From Eustoma russellianum (Eukaryota; Streptophyta; Magnoliopsida; Gentianales; Gentianaceae), in contig AP025074.1 in NCBI GenBank assembly GCA_036186865.1, forward strand, positions 6,810,877 through 6,874,876: a stretch of 64,000 nt of DNA, given 5' to 3'. The notes under the pieces were generated by a model. It was not told the DNA's origin. It searched no databases and was given only the letters and a program-made list of their open reading frames with translations. Shown here one piece after another: positions 44,956-56,400 of this stretch. The position numbers were made by a program, and so were the translations under genes. The stretch's first letter is position 1. Every line of letters starts with the position of its first letter.

Positions 44956-46332
44956 AATATATGTTTCGATATGTCAAAAACAATCAAAAAATGACCCAAA
45001 ATCAGTCTCAAAATAGTTTCAAATTGAGTTCACCAAAGCAGTCCTCAACAATCCAAATTGTGCAACAAACTTTTTCTAACCAAACTCCAAACAAAGGTCA
45101 CACGAACTTGAACAAAATAACTAAGAATCAAAGATATATGAGACCAAAAGTGATGTATAAGGCTGAGCGAAAGAAAGACTAAGGTTTGCCATGGGCAATC
45201 TTTAGTTAACTTAGGCTTTTATGCACAGAAATTCTCCATTGCACTTAATACAAGCTATAATCAGAATGTTGTAAGTGTTTTTACGATGGATGTAAGCTTG
45301 TTTGAAGGCCGGAAAGACGATTTTAAAAGTGTAATAGTATGGCACCAAGCAAAGCAAGCAATTTCTCTCGATTACACAAATTTAGTTCAAATAAGTTGTA
45401 CTTCTTAGCCCTTCTTTTTCTTCAGTTTCCTTGTGCTTTTTATGACCTTTTTTAATCTTGCTGCATATAGTACACGCAAGTTTCAGTTCCTTTTTTGTTT
45501 AAGGGCAGAAATGTAGATTTTTGGCTGCCTTGAAAACGCTTTGGTGCAGCCCACTCAATACACTTCCTTTGCTTGTTTTTAGTGTTCAAATGGTGTAAAA
45601 TGCCATGGGGTAAGGTGTATTTAGGTTTGGACAGAATTTGGGAATGTAGGGTTTCAATTTTGTTGTTTAGGCTGTCTTAGGGATTCTGAATAGTTGGGGC
45701 TTACGGGAACATTTTGGGCAGTATATTTGGGTTATAATGGTAGTTGAGTGTGTAGGATGTGTGGGAATGGGTGTTTTAAGGCCGTGGGTTGTGGGGTTCA
45801 AATTAGCCCTTTTTGGGTAAGACGGGTTTAAAAAGTGGAAGGTTGGCAATTTCACGCAAGAACAACAATTTGATAGCAAATATTCAGTCACAAATGGAAT
45901 AAATATGCACAAAGACCACAATTAACTAATAGCTTTGATAGCAACAAGATTAACTTGTGGACTAGGTGGCTTGTAAGGCTATGACTTGTACTTTGTGAGG
46001 CTATATACTACCATGCAAAGTCCTCAAACATTCAAGTTTGTTAAACAAAGATAAGAACTTTGATAACAATTTTGAGGACAAAACATTTTAGGAATAAATT
46101 TAACAAGTTAAGAAATATTGGAAACCATATGGTAAGTTGGTTGCAAAAGATGAATCCTTTTGTTTTCAAACTCAACTCCACGGTTTTTGTATGATACCAA
46201 GGCTGTGATTTTTTGCACAAAAGGAATGAAATAACGTACGGATTATGAAGGAATGGTGGTGAGAAATCAGATTGGTGGTGACTACAAGCATGACATTAAA
46301 CCGAAATGATAAAGGATGAAAAGAGCGACCTT
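44956..46332 (-). other. Leader of a minus-strand gypsy element (family G), non-coding
   Basis: Similar in order to the leader of element C: 'accaaaagtgatgta' then 'gggcaatctttagtt' here, and the same pair at 58259-58320 in C; then 'tagcaacaagatt' against 'taacaacaaggta'. No domain-bearing ORF (45667-45921 is a chance frame). Its gag is missing and the left boundary is approximate. Confidence 0.5.
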
Positions 46333-46344
46333 GCTCTGATACCA
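46333..46344 (-). other. Primer-binding site of family G
   Basis: GCTCTGATACCA, a perfect reverse match to TGGTATCAGAGC, three bases before the LTR start at 46348. Confidence 0.85.
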
Positions 46345-46347
46345 AAT

Positions 46348-46950
46348 TGATGCAAGTACATGTAGGGATCTCACTCTTTTATCCAAGCTTTTCCTCCAAT
46401 AATGGGTTAGGTACAAAGAAACCAAGATCCTCCTTGCTTCCAATGTCTTTAGGTCGGTTGAATTGAGCAACCAATCCTTAAAGAATGGTGTGGCTAGGCT
46501 AATAATAAACATCCTCCTAGGCAGCATTCATCTTGTCTTGGCGTTCGTCCTCAAGCATGCTCAAACTTTGAAGGTTTTTAGACTTGATTTTTAGAGAGAA
46601 ATCAAGAAACAAGAGTGTTTTCTGAGGAGAAAACCAACAGAAATTTTATTCCAAACAATCTGATGTTACAAAAGTGTTTTCTAGCCTTTAAATTAGAACA
46701 ATAACTAACTTAACATCTGTCTTAGCCGAAAATGTAATGAAAAACAAATATCCTGGTCATCAGACCTGATTAGAAATGTTTTTAATCAGTTTAAATGAGT
46801 CAAGGATTCTAGCCTCCAACGGCTGGTCAATGAACTGAAGCAAAGGCTGAAATCACTCCTTCCGGCTGACCGATCATTGGTTCTAGAAGCTGCATCTTGC
46901 TTCTTTCTTGAGTTTTGTAGTTCACATGCTGAACTCGAACATTGTCTTTG
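46348..46950 (-). mobile_element. LTR of family G (minus strand), outer end unresolved
   Basis: Starts TGATGCAAGTACATG and shares the 'gggttaggtacaaagaaacc' segment with the LTRs of F, E and H. I could not find its CA terminus. Beyond about 46950 the sequence changes character and by 47270 resembles the F LTR in the opposite direction. Confidence 0.5.
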
Positions 46951-48307
46951 GAATGACTCAATTTGGACCTCGTATGAAAGAGATATTGTTAGATAAAGTT
47001 TGTACAATTTTCAGCAACACTTGTCTTGAATTCTTTAACCATCGCCACATGCCATATGCCCTTGAACACAAAACCAAAATGAACCATCTAAGGTAACATA
47101 AGACAAGCTAGGATCAAACTAGAAGTGCATGAAATGCAATTACCTAAGATCATGAAATGCAACATATTTAAAACACACAAGCTTTTTTTGTCTTGCACAT
47201 GCGTGGGAAATGTCATAATGACTACTAGAGTCGTGTATCAGATTCGTTCATTATCAAGCTCAAAAAATGACATAAAGTTGAAGCTGCTGAATCAGCAGTC
47301 TGCCTCAAAAGTCCACACCTGGAAGCAGCTAAAACTTCAATACGTAATATCTTCTTACTCCAGCTCCAAATCAGATGATTCAAAAGCCAAAATGGTAGTT
47401 CTTTTAATTATCTACAACTTTCATGAGGACAAGATTGCTTGAATCAGACTGAAAGGCCCTCATCCAACGGAATACAGTTTAGAACACAAATATAGAAAAC
47501 TTGCACCACTTGTCCAAATTAGCCTCGATTTCGCCAAACAAAAGCGAGGACCCCAAGCTGCTTAAAGGACCATTAGAAGGCTTCTTGAGGAAGGTATTTG
47601 GCTGGTCAAATCAGGGAGAAGGGCTCAAACCTACTTGCAAAAAGAGTTTTCGTCGGCTGCACCAAAATCTGCCAAACAGCTGAATATTATCCTCCACTTG
47701 AAGACTTACTTCGCTTCCACTTTTGTCCATTGTTCTTATTGGTTAATAGTTAGGTCCTTATGTAATAGTTTAATGTAGATTAGGCTTATAAATAGGTGAT
47801 TATCCCATTGTAAAAACCCAGATTTTTATGAAAATAAAACCTTTAAGTCGAGAGCTTTAGAACTTTGAGTTCTTGCTTTTCCTTTGAATCTAGGTTAGAT
47901 TCCCTTCAAGGTTTGAACACCCTTGATTGTATTATCTACTTGGGAGGAAAAACATCCAGCAGGGTTGTATCTTGCTTCTTGCTTGGTAACGTTAGAACTC
48001 ACTTGCGGGGAAGTTCACCCTGAATCTAGGCTAGGATTCATTCAAGGCTTGAGCTATCTTGGATGTTCCTAATACTTGGGAGGGACAATGTCTAAGATGG
48101 TTAATTCCTTCTTAGTAAACATTTGAACTCATTTGTGGGGAGGCTCATTACACTTCACGCCAACTCAGTCCAGCTTGAGCAAGTGGATTCAATTCCATTG
48201 TGCAATCATCCAAGCTGATTGGGAAGTTGTGTTTGAGTTAAAGGAAGGTCCAATCTTCATACACGATCCATGCATCACTTTTAGTAAAAGGGAATGGGTA
48301 GGGGTTG
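46951..48307 (+). mobile_element. Plus-strand LTR-like fragment with TATA box
   Basis: TATAAATAGG at 47787-47796 is followed by an A/T-rich start region and U5-like sequence. A segment at 47275-47345 (CTGCTGAATCAGCAG) matches 2440-2530 inverted. 48211-48245 resembles the element A LTR at 44862-44890, so it may be the rest of A's LTR beyond the G insertion. No coding sequence recognised. Confidence 0.4.
47886..48151 (+). repeat. Imperfect tandem duplication, unit about 136 bp
   Basis: Units 47886-48021 and 48022-48151 both start GAATCTAGG, share 'acttgggagg' in the middle and end in 'tgcggggaagttcaccct' or 'tgtggggaggctcattac'. Divergence is large, so it is old. Confidence 0.7.
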
Positions 48308-49594
48308 TGATGAGTGCAAACATGGGCTCCTAAGTTTTCCATCTCCAAACGTCCTTCACTAGGGTTTAGGCACAAGGAAGAATACTTCCCCTTGTTTCCT
48401 TATTGATGCAAACGCATGGTTCCAACGAGCAAGAACCAATACTTCAAAATGGTCGTTGATCAGGCAAACCGTATGGCCCTCCTGGACGGCACCTTAGAGC
48501 AATGGCAACACCTTCAAAATGCTCAACTTTGAAGGATATTAACCTAGGTATTTAATGTAAACCAAGAAAACAAGTCTTACAAGATTTGGAGAAAATATCA
48601 AGTTTTATTTCATCAATGTTCTACATCACACGCCCAAGGCCCTACTTACAGACCGAATTTTGCCCCTTTTCGAGCCTTGAAATGACTAGATATTATCTTA
48701 AAGAAACTACCTAATAAATGTTTAAAAATTGAAGTTTGTTTGAAATTCAAACTAAGACAAGTTCTAGCTAAAATTTGAATTGCTTGTAGAATGCCAATTC
48801 CACTATCCATCCGTGTGTTGTGAGAGCCAACGGGAGAGTTGGAGACTTGATTTGATGGATAGAAGGTTGTTGCAGTTGAATTCAAAGTTTGGTAGAAGAT
48901 TGAATCCCAATTGAATTTGAATTTGAATTCAAGTTTGGATTCAATTTTGAGTTGTGATATAATCTCCTTTATCCTTCAAGATGGCGTGTGGTTTGAGCTT
49001 CGAGATGGTGGATGACTTGTCTTGAATCTTGAAATTCAAATATCAAATTAGTTGGAACTTGAAATTCAAATCATGTTTGAATTTGATTTCAAGTTTAACT
49101 TCAAATTGATCTCATCTTTTTTGAACTCAAGTGGGGCGCCCTCTTTCCTTGTTGTTGGAGATAATGTTGAGCTATTTGAGAAGAAAATCCAGCTTGGACC
49201 GTATTTGAAGTTGTCCTTGTTGAGCTAATTTTGAGCTAATGACATTCTTCTCATGACAAACATTCCTTTTGTCTCCTTCTAGGGCACACGTCTTTAAAAC
49301 CATCTTGTGGACCTCCGTTTGGAGTGGAACTTTGTATGTACCTACTTTCCTACAAGGCAAACACAAGAAATAAGGATCACAAGAAAACAAAACAAAATTC
49401 AAAATAAAGAACACACTCACACACGCTTGTGGATCAACGCTCATAGTGTGGGTTCAATAAGGTGAACCCAATAAGCCTTAGGTTCATCTTGAACATGCCT
49501 ATACAAGAAGGTTCCAACTTGATGTCCAAGTTCTCTAGCCCTCCTTCTTATTATAGGACCCATGACCTCCTGATGGGATCCATGATCCTCATCA
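48308..49594 (-). repeat. 3' LTR of gypsy E (minus strand, 1287 bp)
   Basis: Plus-strand start TGATGAGTGCAAAC, end GATCCTCATCA, adjoining a polypurine tract (ACCCCCCTCCTCAAAAGG at 49595-49612). Matches the LTR at 6-1345 over its first 280 bases. Left flank GGTTG (48303-48307) would be the TSD, but E's other end is missing. Confidence 0.8.
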
Positions 49595-50470
49595 ACCCCC
49601 CTCCTCAAAAGGATTCATCCTCGAATCGAAGGGTTCATCAGTGAAAGATGTGAGGTTAGTAACATTGAAAGTGGAAGAAATAGAACCATACCTTTTGGGA
49701 AGATTAAGGACGTAGACATTGTCACCTATGCGTTTTAATACTTGGAATGGTCCATCTCCTCTAGGCAAAAATTTTGACTTTCTTTCATTGGAAAATCTTT
49801 CTTTTCGTAAATGTAACCAAACCAAATCACCTGGTTCAAAAACAACTAGTTTTCTATGTTTGTTGGCTCGTTTTGCATAAGCTTTGTTTTTCTTCTCAAA
49901 TTGGGCTTTAACGTTTTCATGCAGTTTCTTTATCTTTTCTGCTTTTTTGTATACCATCGAGACTTGAACGTTCGTGTATAGGAATGGAAATCAAATAAGA
50001 GGGGATAAAGGGTTAAAACCATACACAATTTCAAATGGACTATGTAAGATACCGTGATGAACACTCCTATTATAGGCAAATTTGATATATGGTAAACAAT
50101 CTTCCCAGTGCTTGAGATGTTTTTGCAAGATGGCACGTAATAGTTGGGATAGTGTATGGTTAACAACTTCAGTTTGTCCATCAGTTTGTGGGTGAGCTGT
50201 GGTAGAAAACAAAAATTGAGTACCAAGTCTAGCCCACAAAACACGCCAAAAATGACTTAGAAATTTTGTATCCCTATTACTTACAATGGTACGTGGCATG
50301 CCATGCAATCTTACGATTTCTCTAAAAAACAAGTCAGCAACATGTGTGGCATCATCTACTTTCTTACATGCATTGAAGTGCGCCATTTTTGAAAACCTAT
50401 CTACCACAACATAAATGCTATCCCGCCCTCCTCGAGATCTAGGAAGTGGTACAAGCACAAGCCTGTGGAT
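49595..50470 (-). pseudogene. Gypsy E integrase, C-terminal fragment
   Basis: Encodes VVVDRFSKMAHF, TIVSNRDTKF (the second catalytic Asp of SDRD is Asn), AHPQTDGQTEVVNHTLSQ with the catalytic Glu, then a frameshift at about 49960-49990 (after GFNPLSPL), and a GPY/F-type module (GDGPFQVLKRIGDNVYVLNL) ending NPFEEGG at a TGA that is the first codon of the LTR. Pol thus stops at the LTR edge instead of running through it. The N-terminal half is lost: the fragment ends abruptly at about 50470 against LTR fragment H. Confidence 0.85.
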
Positions 50471-50473
50471 TAT

Positions 50474-50785
50474 TGATGGATCTTCCCTTTAACTCTACCT
50501 TCTCCTCCAACATTGGTTTAGGCACAAAAGTGTCAAACACTTCCTTGCTTCCAATGATGATGGGGACGGTTTTGAGGCAGCCACACCAACGATTTCAGCG
50601 TTTGTCACGCAAGCATTACACCCTCGTGGACGGTTCAATCTTTGGACGTAGGCAATATCATCTTCAAGGTTGCTCAAGCCTTGAAAGATCTAATCTAAGG
50701 TTTTTATGCAAAACCTAGAAAACAAAAGGAACACATTTTGTGCCCAAAAGAACAACTTGTTCTTGAATAGAATTCTTCAACGTCT
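50474..50785 (-). mobile_element. Short gypsy LTR fragment H between E and D
   Basis: Begins TGATGGATCTTCCC and carries the shared 'ggtttaggcacaaa' and 'ccttgcttccaatga' segments of these LTR families. No primer-binding site is present on its left, where it meets the E integrase directly; on the right it meets the element D reverse transcriptase at 50786. No matching TSD, so the junctions look like deletions. Confidence 0.55.
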
Positions 50786-52076
50786 GATTGTTGCAAATCC
50801 TTCAGCACTAATCACAAATCCTAAGAATGTAACCTTCTCCAGACAGAAAGAACACTTCTTGAAATTAGCATACAACTTTTCTTTCTGTAGGGTGACAAAA
50901 ACAGCTCTAAGATGGATCAGATGTTCACTTAGGGTTTTGGAGTAGATAAGAATGTCATCAAAGTAAACTACTACAAATTTCCCTATGAATTTCCTTAAGA
51001 CCTTATTCATTAACCTCATGAAAGTACTAGGGGCGTTGGTTAAACCAAAGGGCATAACTAACCATTCGTACAATCCAAATTTAGTCTTAAAGGCAGTTTT
51101 CCATTCATCACCTTCCCTAATTCTCACTTGGAAATAACCTTGTTTAAGATCTACTTTGCTAAAGCATCTAGACCCATGTAACATATCCAACATGTCATCC
51201 AACCTAGGAATATGGTATCTATACTTCACAGTGATCTTATTGATGGCTCTACAATCAGTACACATTCTCCAAGTTCCATCTTTCTTAGGGAAAATGATAA
51301 CAGGAACAGCACAAGGACTCATACTCTCTCTTACTTTACCGTGGGTCAATAATTCCTCAACTTGTTTTTGGATTTCCTTAGTTTCCTCTGGATTGGCTCT
51401 ATAGGCAGGTCTGTTTGGCAGAGCAGCTCCTGGAACGAAATCTATTTGATGCTCAATGCCTCTTAGAGGTGGTAAACCTGGGGGATCTCCTTCAGGAAAC
51501 AAGCTAGAAAATTCTTGAAGTAAAGATGCAACTTCACTTGGTAAAGTAGATGGTATTTCAGATGAAGAGAACAGAGTTTCTTTGTAAAGCAAGACATAAA
51601 CAGTTTTGTTTGAATTGATAGCATGGAATACCTCGCTTTGAGATGCAAAGAATGCACTTTTCTTTAGAGATGGTTCGGCAGAAACTTTGATTTCTTTCGG
51701 TTCAATTTTAAGATGAGAAGTTTTCAGTTGGTTCTCTTTGATGAAAATCCTTTCCAGTTCCTTTTCTTTTGGATCATTATGGCTTTTTAACATTCGTTGT
51801 TGATCCTCAAAGACTTTGTGCGGGGGCAAGGGATTTAATTTGAACAGTTTGTTGTTTTGCCTAAAGGAATATCTATTCAGGTAACCATCATATGTAACCT
51901 TGTTGTCAAATTGCCACGGTCTACCTAATAAGATATGACTTGATTGCATAGGGGCTACATCACATAACACCTCAGCAAAATACCCACCAATTGATAAAGA
52001 AACTAGGACTTGCTTTGTTACTTTAACTTCACCACACTCATTAAGCCACGTAAGTCTATAAGGATGGGGGTGATTA
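50786..52076 (-). pseudogene. pol: Gypsy D Pol: protease end and RT, truncated
   Basis: Continuation of the frame interrupted at 60530. Contains the region after the protease (YRLTWLNECGEVKV, SHILLGRPWQFDNKV), RT motifs (KKDGTWRMCTDCRAI, MPFGLTNAPSTFMRLMNKV, VYFDDILIYS) and stops in VTFLGFVISAEG, where D is cut by fragment H. The frame is otherwise open and closely matches B. Bases 52072-52076 (GATTA) are the TSD of gypsy C. Confidence 0.88.
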
Positions 52077-53479
52077 TGATACGAATATGGTACGTATGAT
52101 GATGTTGTCCCGATCTTTCTTCACTCTCCAAACGTCCCTCAAGCCTTGAATGTGATGGACAATGGTGCCAAGCAACCACCTTCCTTTCAAGCCTCCAAAT
52201 CCGTTTGGATTTATGTGTTTCAATCCGTCCAATCCAACCAGTCACTCCTAATCCTTGGATTGTGGATCACCAACAAGGAACACACAATCCTTAATTGGGT
52301 CTAGCCTTGATTTAGATATGTGTAAACCAAAGGAAAAACACAAACTTTTATTCAAGAAACTCAAGAACAAAAGATAATACAAAACCGTAGGGTTTTTAGT
52401 CTCAAAGATGAAAAATAGTCTAACTATCAAAAGAAATGCTAAGTGATCAATATATTTGATTACAAGTCTTCTTGGCCACTCCCACCAAAACGGCTAGGGC
52501 ATCTTGGAATTTCCATGTTGGCGCCACTTCCTTCCTTGAGATGCAAAATTCTGAATTTGTTATTTTAGGTAAGCTTCTCTCTCTTGGCAAATCCACAATT
52601 ATTGTCTCAATCACCAATTATTGCATTATTAATCATCCTTCTAGAACTTGTCTTGTGCATCCATTTGCCCTCACACGCCATTCAGCCTTCCTTTTGTCAC
52701 AAGATCTAATTTTGGTAACTTTCTCTTACTTGAATTATCTCCTTAATTGCTCCAAATCTTCAATTATGACTCCATAATTCATTCCAATCATCCCAATCTG
52801 ATTTACGACATTATAGAAGGTCTCTTAATTGCATTTGATCATGCTAGGCGGCTGCCACTCTCTTCAAGAAAACCGAAAACCCTAAGTTGCACACTTGGGC
52901 TTGTTTTGGACTTCTTCCTTGCAACTCTTGTAACTATTTTTGTGGACTAATTTTGACAAAACCCAAAACATGAAAGATGCTCTAAATTAAATCTACTTCA
53001 AGGTCCAGCTGGTTCCATGCACGCCTAATCTCACTTGAAAGCCCAAAATCACAAAACAGCCTTGTATGGACAAGCTTGGTCCAAATCTGAGAAGCCTTCC
53101 TTTCCAAAGCTCAAGGCGTTTGATCCAAGACCTGTAACACCTACAAATCACACTCATACACCAAACATAAGTATTCTAAACAAACTTTAAAAGAAGCAAA
53201 CGAAAAGACAACTAAACGCCACAGAAACGGCACCAACAAACGGACTGAAAATCATTGGATAATCAGTTCTTAAGCTCAACAATGAGCACCCATTTAGGAG
53301 GAACATCCATTGGTTCATCTTGCACATGTTTGGTTAGAAAGGAGCCAACATCAAAACCAAGTTGAAAACCAAGTTGAAGACAATTATTCCTCTTGGTTTG
53401 GCTCCTTGTCAAAGGCCCCTTATGGTTAAGGGCACCTTGTGCAAGCTCCTCATTAGGGGGCTGCTCCTCAGCCTCATCA
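52077..53479 (-). repeat. 3' LTR of gypsy C (1403 bp)
   Basis: Plus-strand ends TGATACGAATATGG and GCCTCATCA. Its U3 start (53263-53479) encodes the last 72 residues of pol. Next to the polypurine tract at 53480-53499 (reverse of CCTTTTGAGGAGGGGGGAT). Confidence 0.93.
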
Positions 53480-56400
53480 ATCCCCCCCTCCTCAAAAGGA
53501 TTCGCCCTCGAATCATCAAGATAAAAATGCTCAAAAGGGGAAAGATCACTTACATTGAAGGTGTTGGAAACTGAACCATACCTGTCTGGAGGAAGATCAA
53601 GCACGTAAGCATTTGGACCAACCTTTTGAATGACCTTAAAAGGTCCATCTCCTCTAGGCATAAGCTTGGACTTCCTCTCCTTAGGAAACCGTTCCTTCCT
53701 TAAATGCAACCAAACAAGATCTCCAGGATAAAACACAACATCTTTTCTATGCTTGTTAGCTTGTTTGGCATACTGTTTATTCTTTCTTTCAAGTTGGAGT
53801 TTAACCTTTTCATGCAACTTTTTGATCATTTCAGCTCGTTGTTTACCATCCATGCTAGTACGCTCATCAATTGGAATAGGCAACAAATCAAGTGGGGAGT
53901 GGGGTAGAAAACCATAGACAACTTCAAAAGGGGAATACAAAGACCCACTATGAACAACCCTATTGTAAGCAAACTCAATATGTGGTAAACATTCTTCCCA
54001 ATTTTTCAGATTGCTTTGGATTAAAGCACGCAACATTTGTGACAAGGTCCGATTTACCACTTCAGTTTGGCCATCTGTTTGTGGATGTGCAGTAGTAGAA
54101 AACAAAAGCTTAGTTCCCAACTTGCTCCAAAGTACACGCCAAAAATGACTCAAGAATTTACTGTCCCTATCGCTAACAATTGTTTTAGGCATGCCATGCA
54201 ACCGAACAACTTCTTTAAAGAATAGATTTGCAATGTAAGAAGCATCATCTACTTTGTGACAAGCAATAAAGTGTGCCATCTTGGAGAATCTGTCTACCAC
54301 AACAAAGACACTATCTCTACCACCTTTTGATCTAGGTAAGCCAAGAACAAAGTCCATAGAAATGTCCTCCCAATGTGCACTAGGTACGTCCAAGGGTGTG
54401 TACAAACCATGAGGTTGTGTTTTGGACTTAGCTTGCCTACAAGTGATGCAACTACTACAAGCCTTTGCAACATCTGATTTCATGTGAGGCCAAAAGAAAT
54501 GTTCCTTTAAAGTTTCTAAAGTTTTAAAAACTCCAAAGTGTCCCATTAGCCCGCCCCCATGTGCTTCCTTAACCAGCAATTCACGCATTGATCCCTTAGG
54601 AATGCATAATCGTTTCTCCTTAAACAAATAGCCATCATGCAAATAAAATTTACCAAAAGGAGAATCAATACATGCATCATAAATGGAAGCAAAATCAGAA
54701 TCATCCTTATACAATTCCTTAACAAATTCAAAGCCAAGCAAGTGTGACGACAACTTAGTAATCAAAGTATACCTTCTAGACAAAGCATCAGCAACTATGT
54801 TATCTTTTCCTTGCTTATACTTAATGACATAAGGAAATTGCTCAATAAACTCAACCCACTTTGCATGCCTCTTATTCAGTTTTCCTTGACTCTTAAGGTA
54901 CTTCAAACTTTCATGATCAGTATGAATGACAAACTCCTTGGGTTGCAAGTAGTGTTGCCAAGTTTGTAAGGACCTTACTAAAGCATACAACTCCTTATCA
55001 TAAGTAGGATAGTTCAATGCAGCACCTTTCAACTTTTCACTAAAATAAGCAATAGGGTGCTTACCTTGGGTTAGAACAGCTCCAATTCCCACGCCACTTG
55101 CGTCACACTCTATTTCAAATGTATCATCAAAGTTTGGCAACTTCAAGATAGGTGCTGTAGTGAGACGTCTTTTAAGCTCATCAAACGCCCTTTGTTGGGC
55201 TTCCCCCCAATGGAATCCAACCTCTTTCTTGACTATCTCATTCAATGGTGCGGCTACGGTTGAAAAGTCTTTGACAAACCGCCTATAAAAACCTGCCAAA
55301 CCATGAAAGCTCCTCACTTCTCCCACACTCTTTGGCGTAGGCCATTCAAGGATGGATTTCACCTTGTCTTGATCCATTTCAATCCCTGCAGAACTGATTA
55401 CAAAACCAAGAAAAACAACTTTGTCCAAACAAAAAGAACATTTCATAAAGTTAGCGTAAAGCTTTTCTTTTCTTAGCTTTTCAAAAACAGCTCTTATGTG
55501 ATCTAAATGCTCTTCTAAGGTCTTAGAATAGATCAAGATGTCATCAAAATAAACCACAACAAACTTCCCAATAAAAGCTCTCAAAACTTCATTCATTAGT
55601 CTCATGAATGTACTAGGTGCATTAGTTAACCCAAAAGGCATAACTAGCCATTCATACAATCCAAATTTAGTTTTAAAAGCTGTTTTCCATTCATCACCCT
55701 CTCTTATCCTCACTTGAAAATAACCACTTTTCAAATCAATTTTTGTATACCATCGTGAACCATGCAACATATCAAGCATATCATCAAGTCTAGGAATGGG
55801 ATACCTATACTTTACCGTGATTTTGTTGATGGCCCTACAATCTGTACACATCCTCCAAGTGCCGTCCTTTTTCGGGACAAGGATGACTGGCACTGCACTT
55901 GGGCTCATACTTTCCCTTACCTTCTCTTTGGCTAAGAGCTCCTCCACTTGTCTTTGTATTTCCTTTGTTTCCTCCGGATTGGCCCTATAAGCTGGCCTAT
56001 TAGGTAGGACAGCCCCTGGAATAAAGTCAATGTGGTGCTCAATCCCTCTTAAAGGTGGCAACCCGTGTGGTTCCTCCTCGGGAAACAAATCTGCAAATTC
56101 TTCCAACAAAGAAACAACACCACTAGGCAAGGTAGATGGTAAGTCATTCTTAGAAAACAAGCATTCAACACTATCTTTGTAAAGCATCACCAAAACAGTT
56201 TTATTATCATACAATGCATGTGTAACTTCACGAGATTTTGCAAAGAAAGCATGCTTCTTAGGTGGATGTGAAATTTGTGAGGTGGATGCTTGTGACAGTG
56301 TTTGAACCGTGGGTGAGGGTGGGCTGATTTGGGCCGTGGGTTGTGTACCCTTGGCCGAGGAGTTTGTGGCCTCCGCAAGGCTTCTTCTCTCCTTTTTAAG

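Noticed and set aside
45667..45921. 84-codon minus-strand ORF as a possible host gene
   Set aside because: Lies in the leader of family G and shows no domain; gene-free leaders of this length are typical of these elements.
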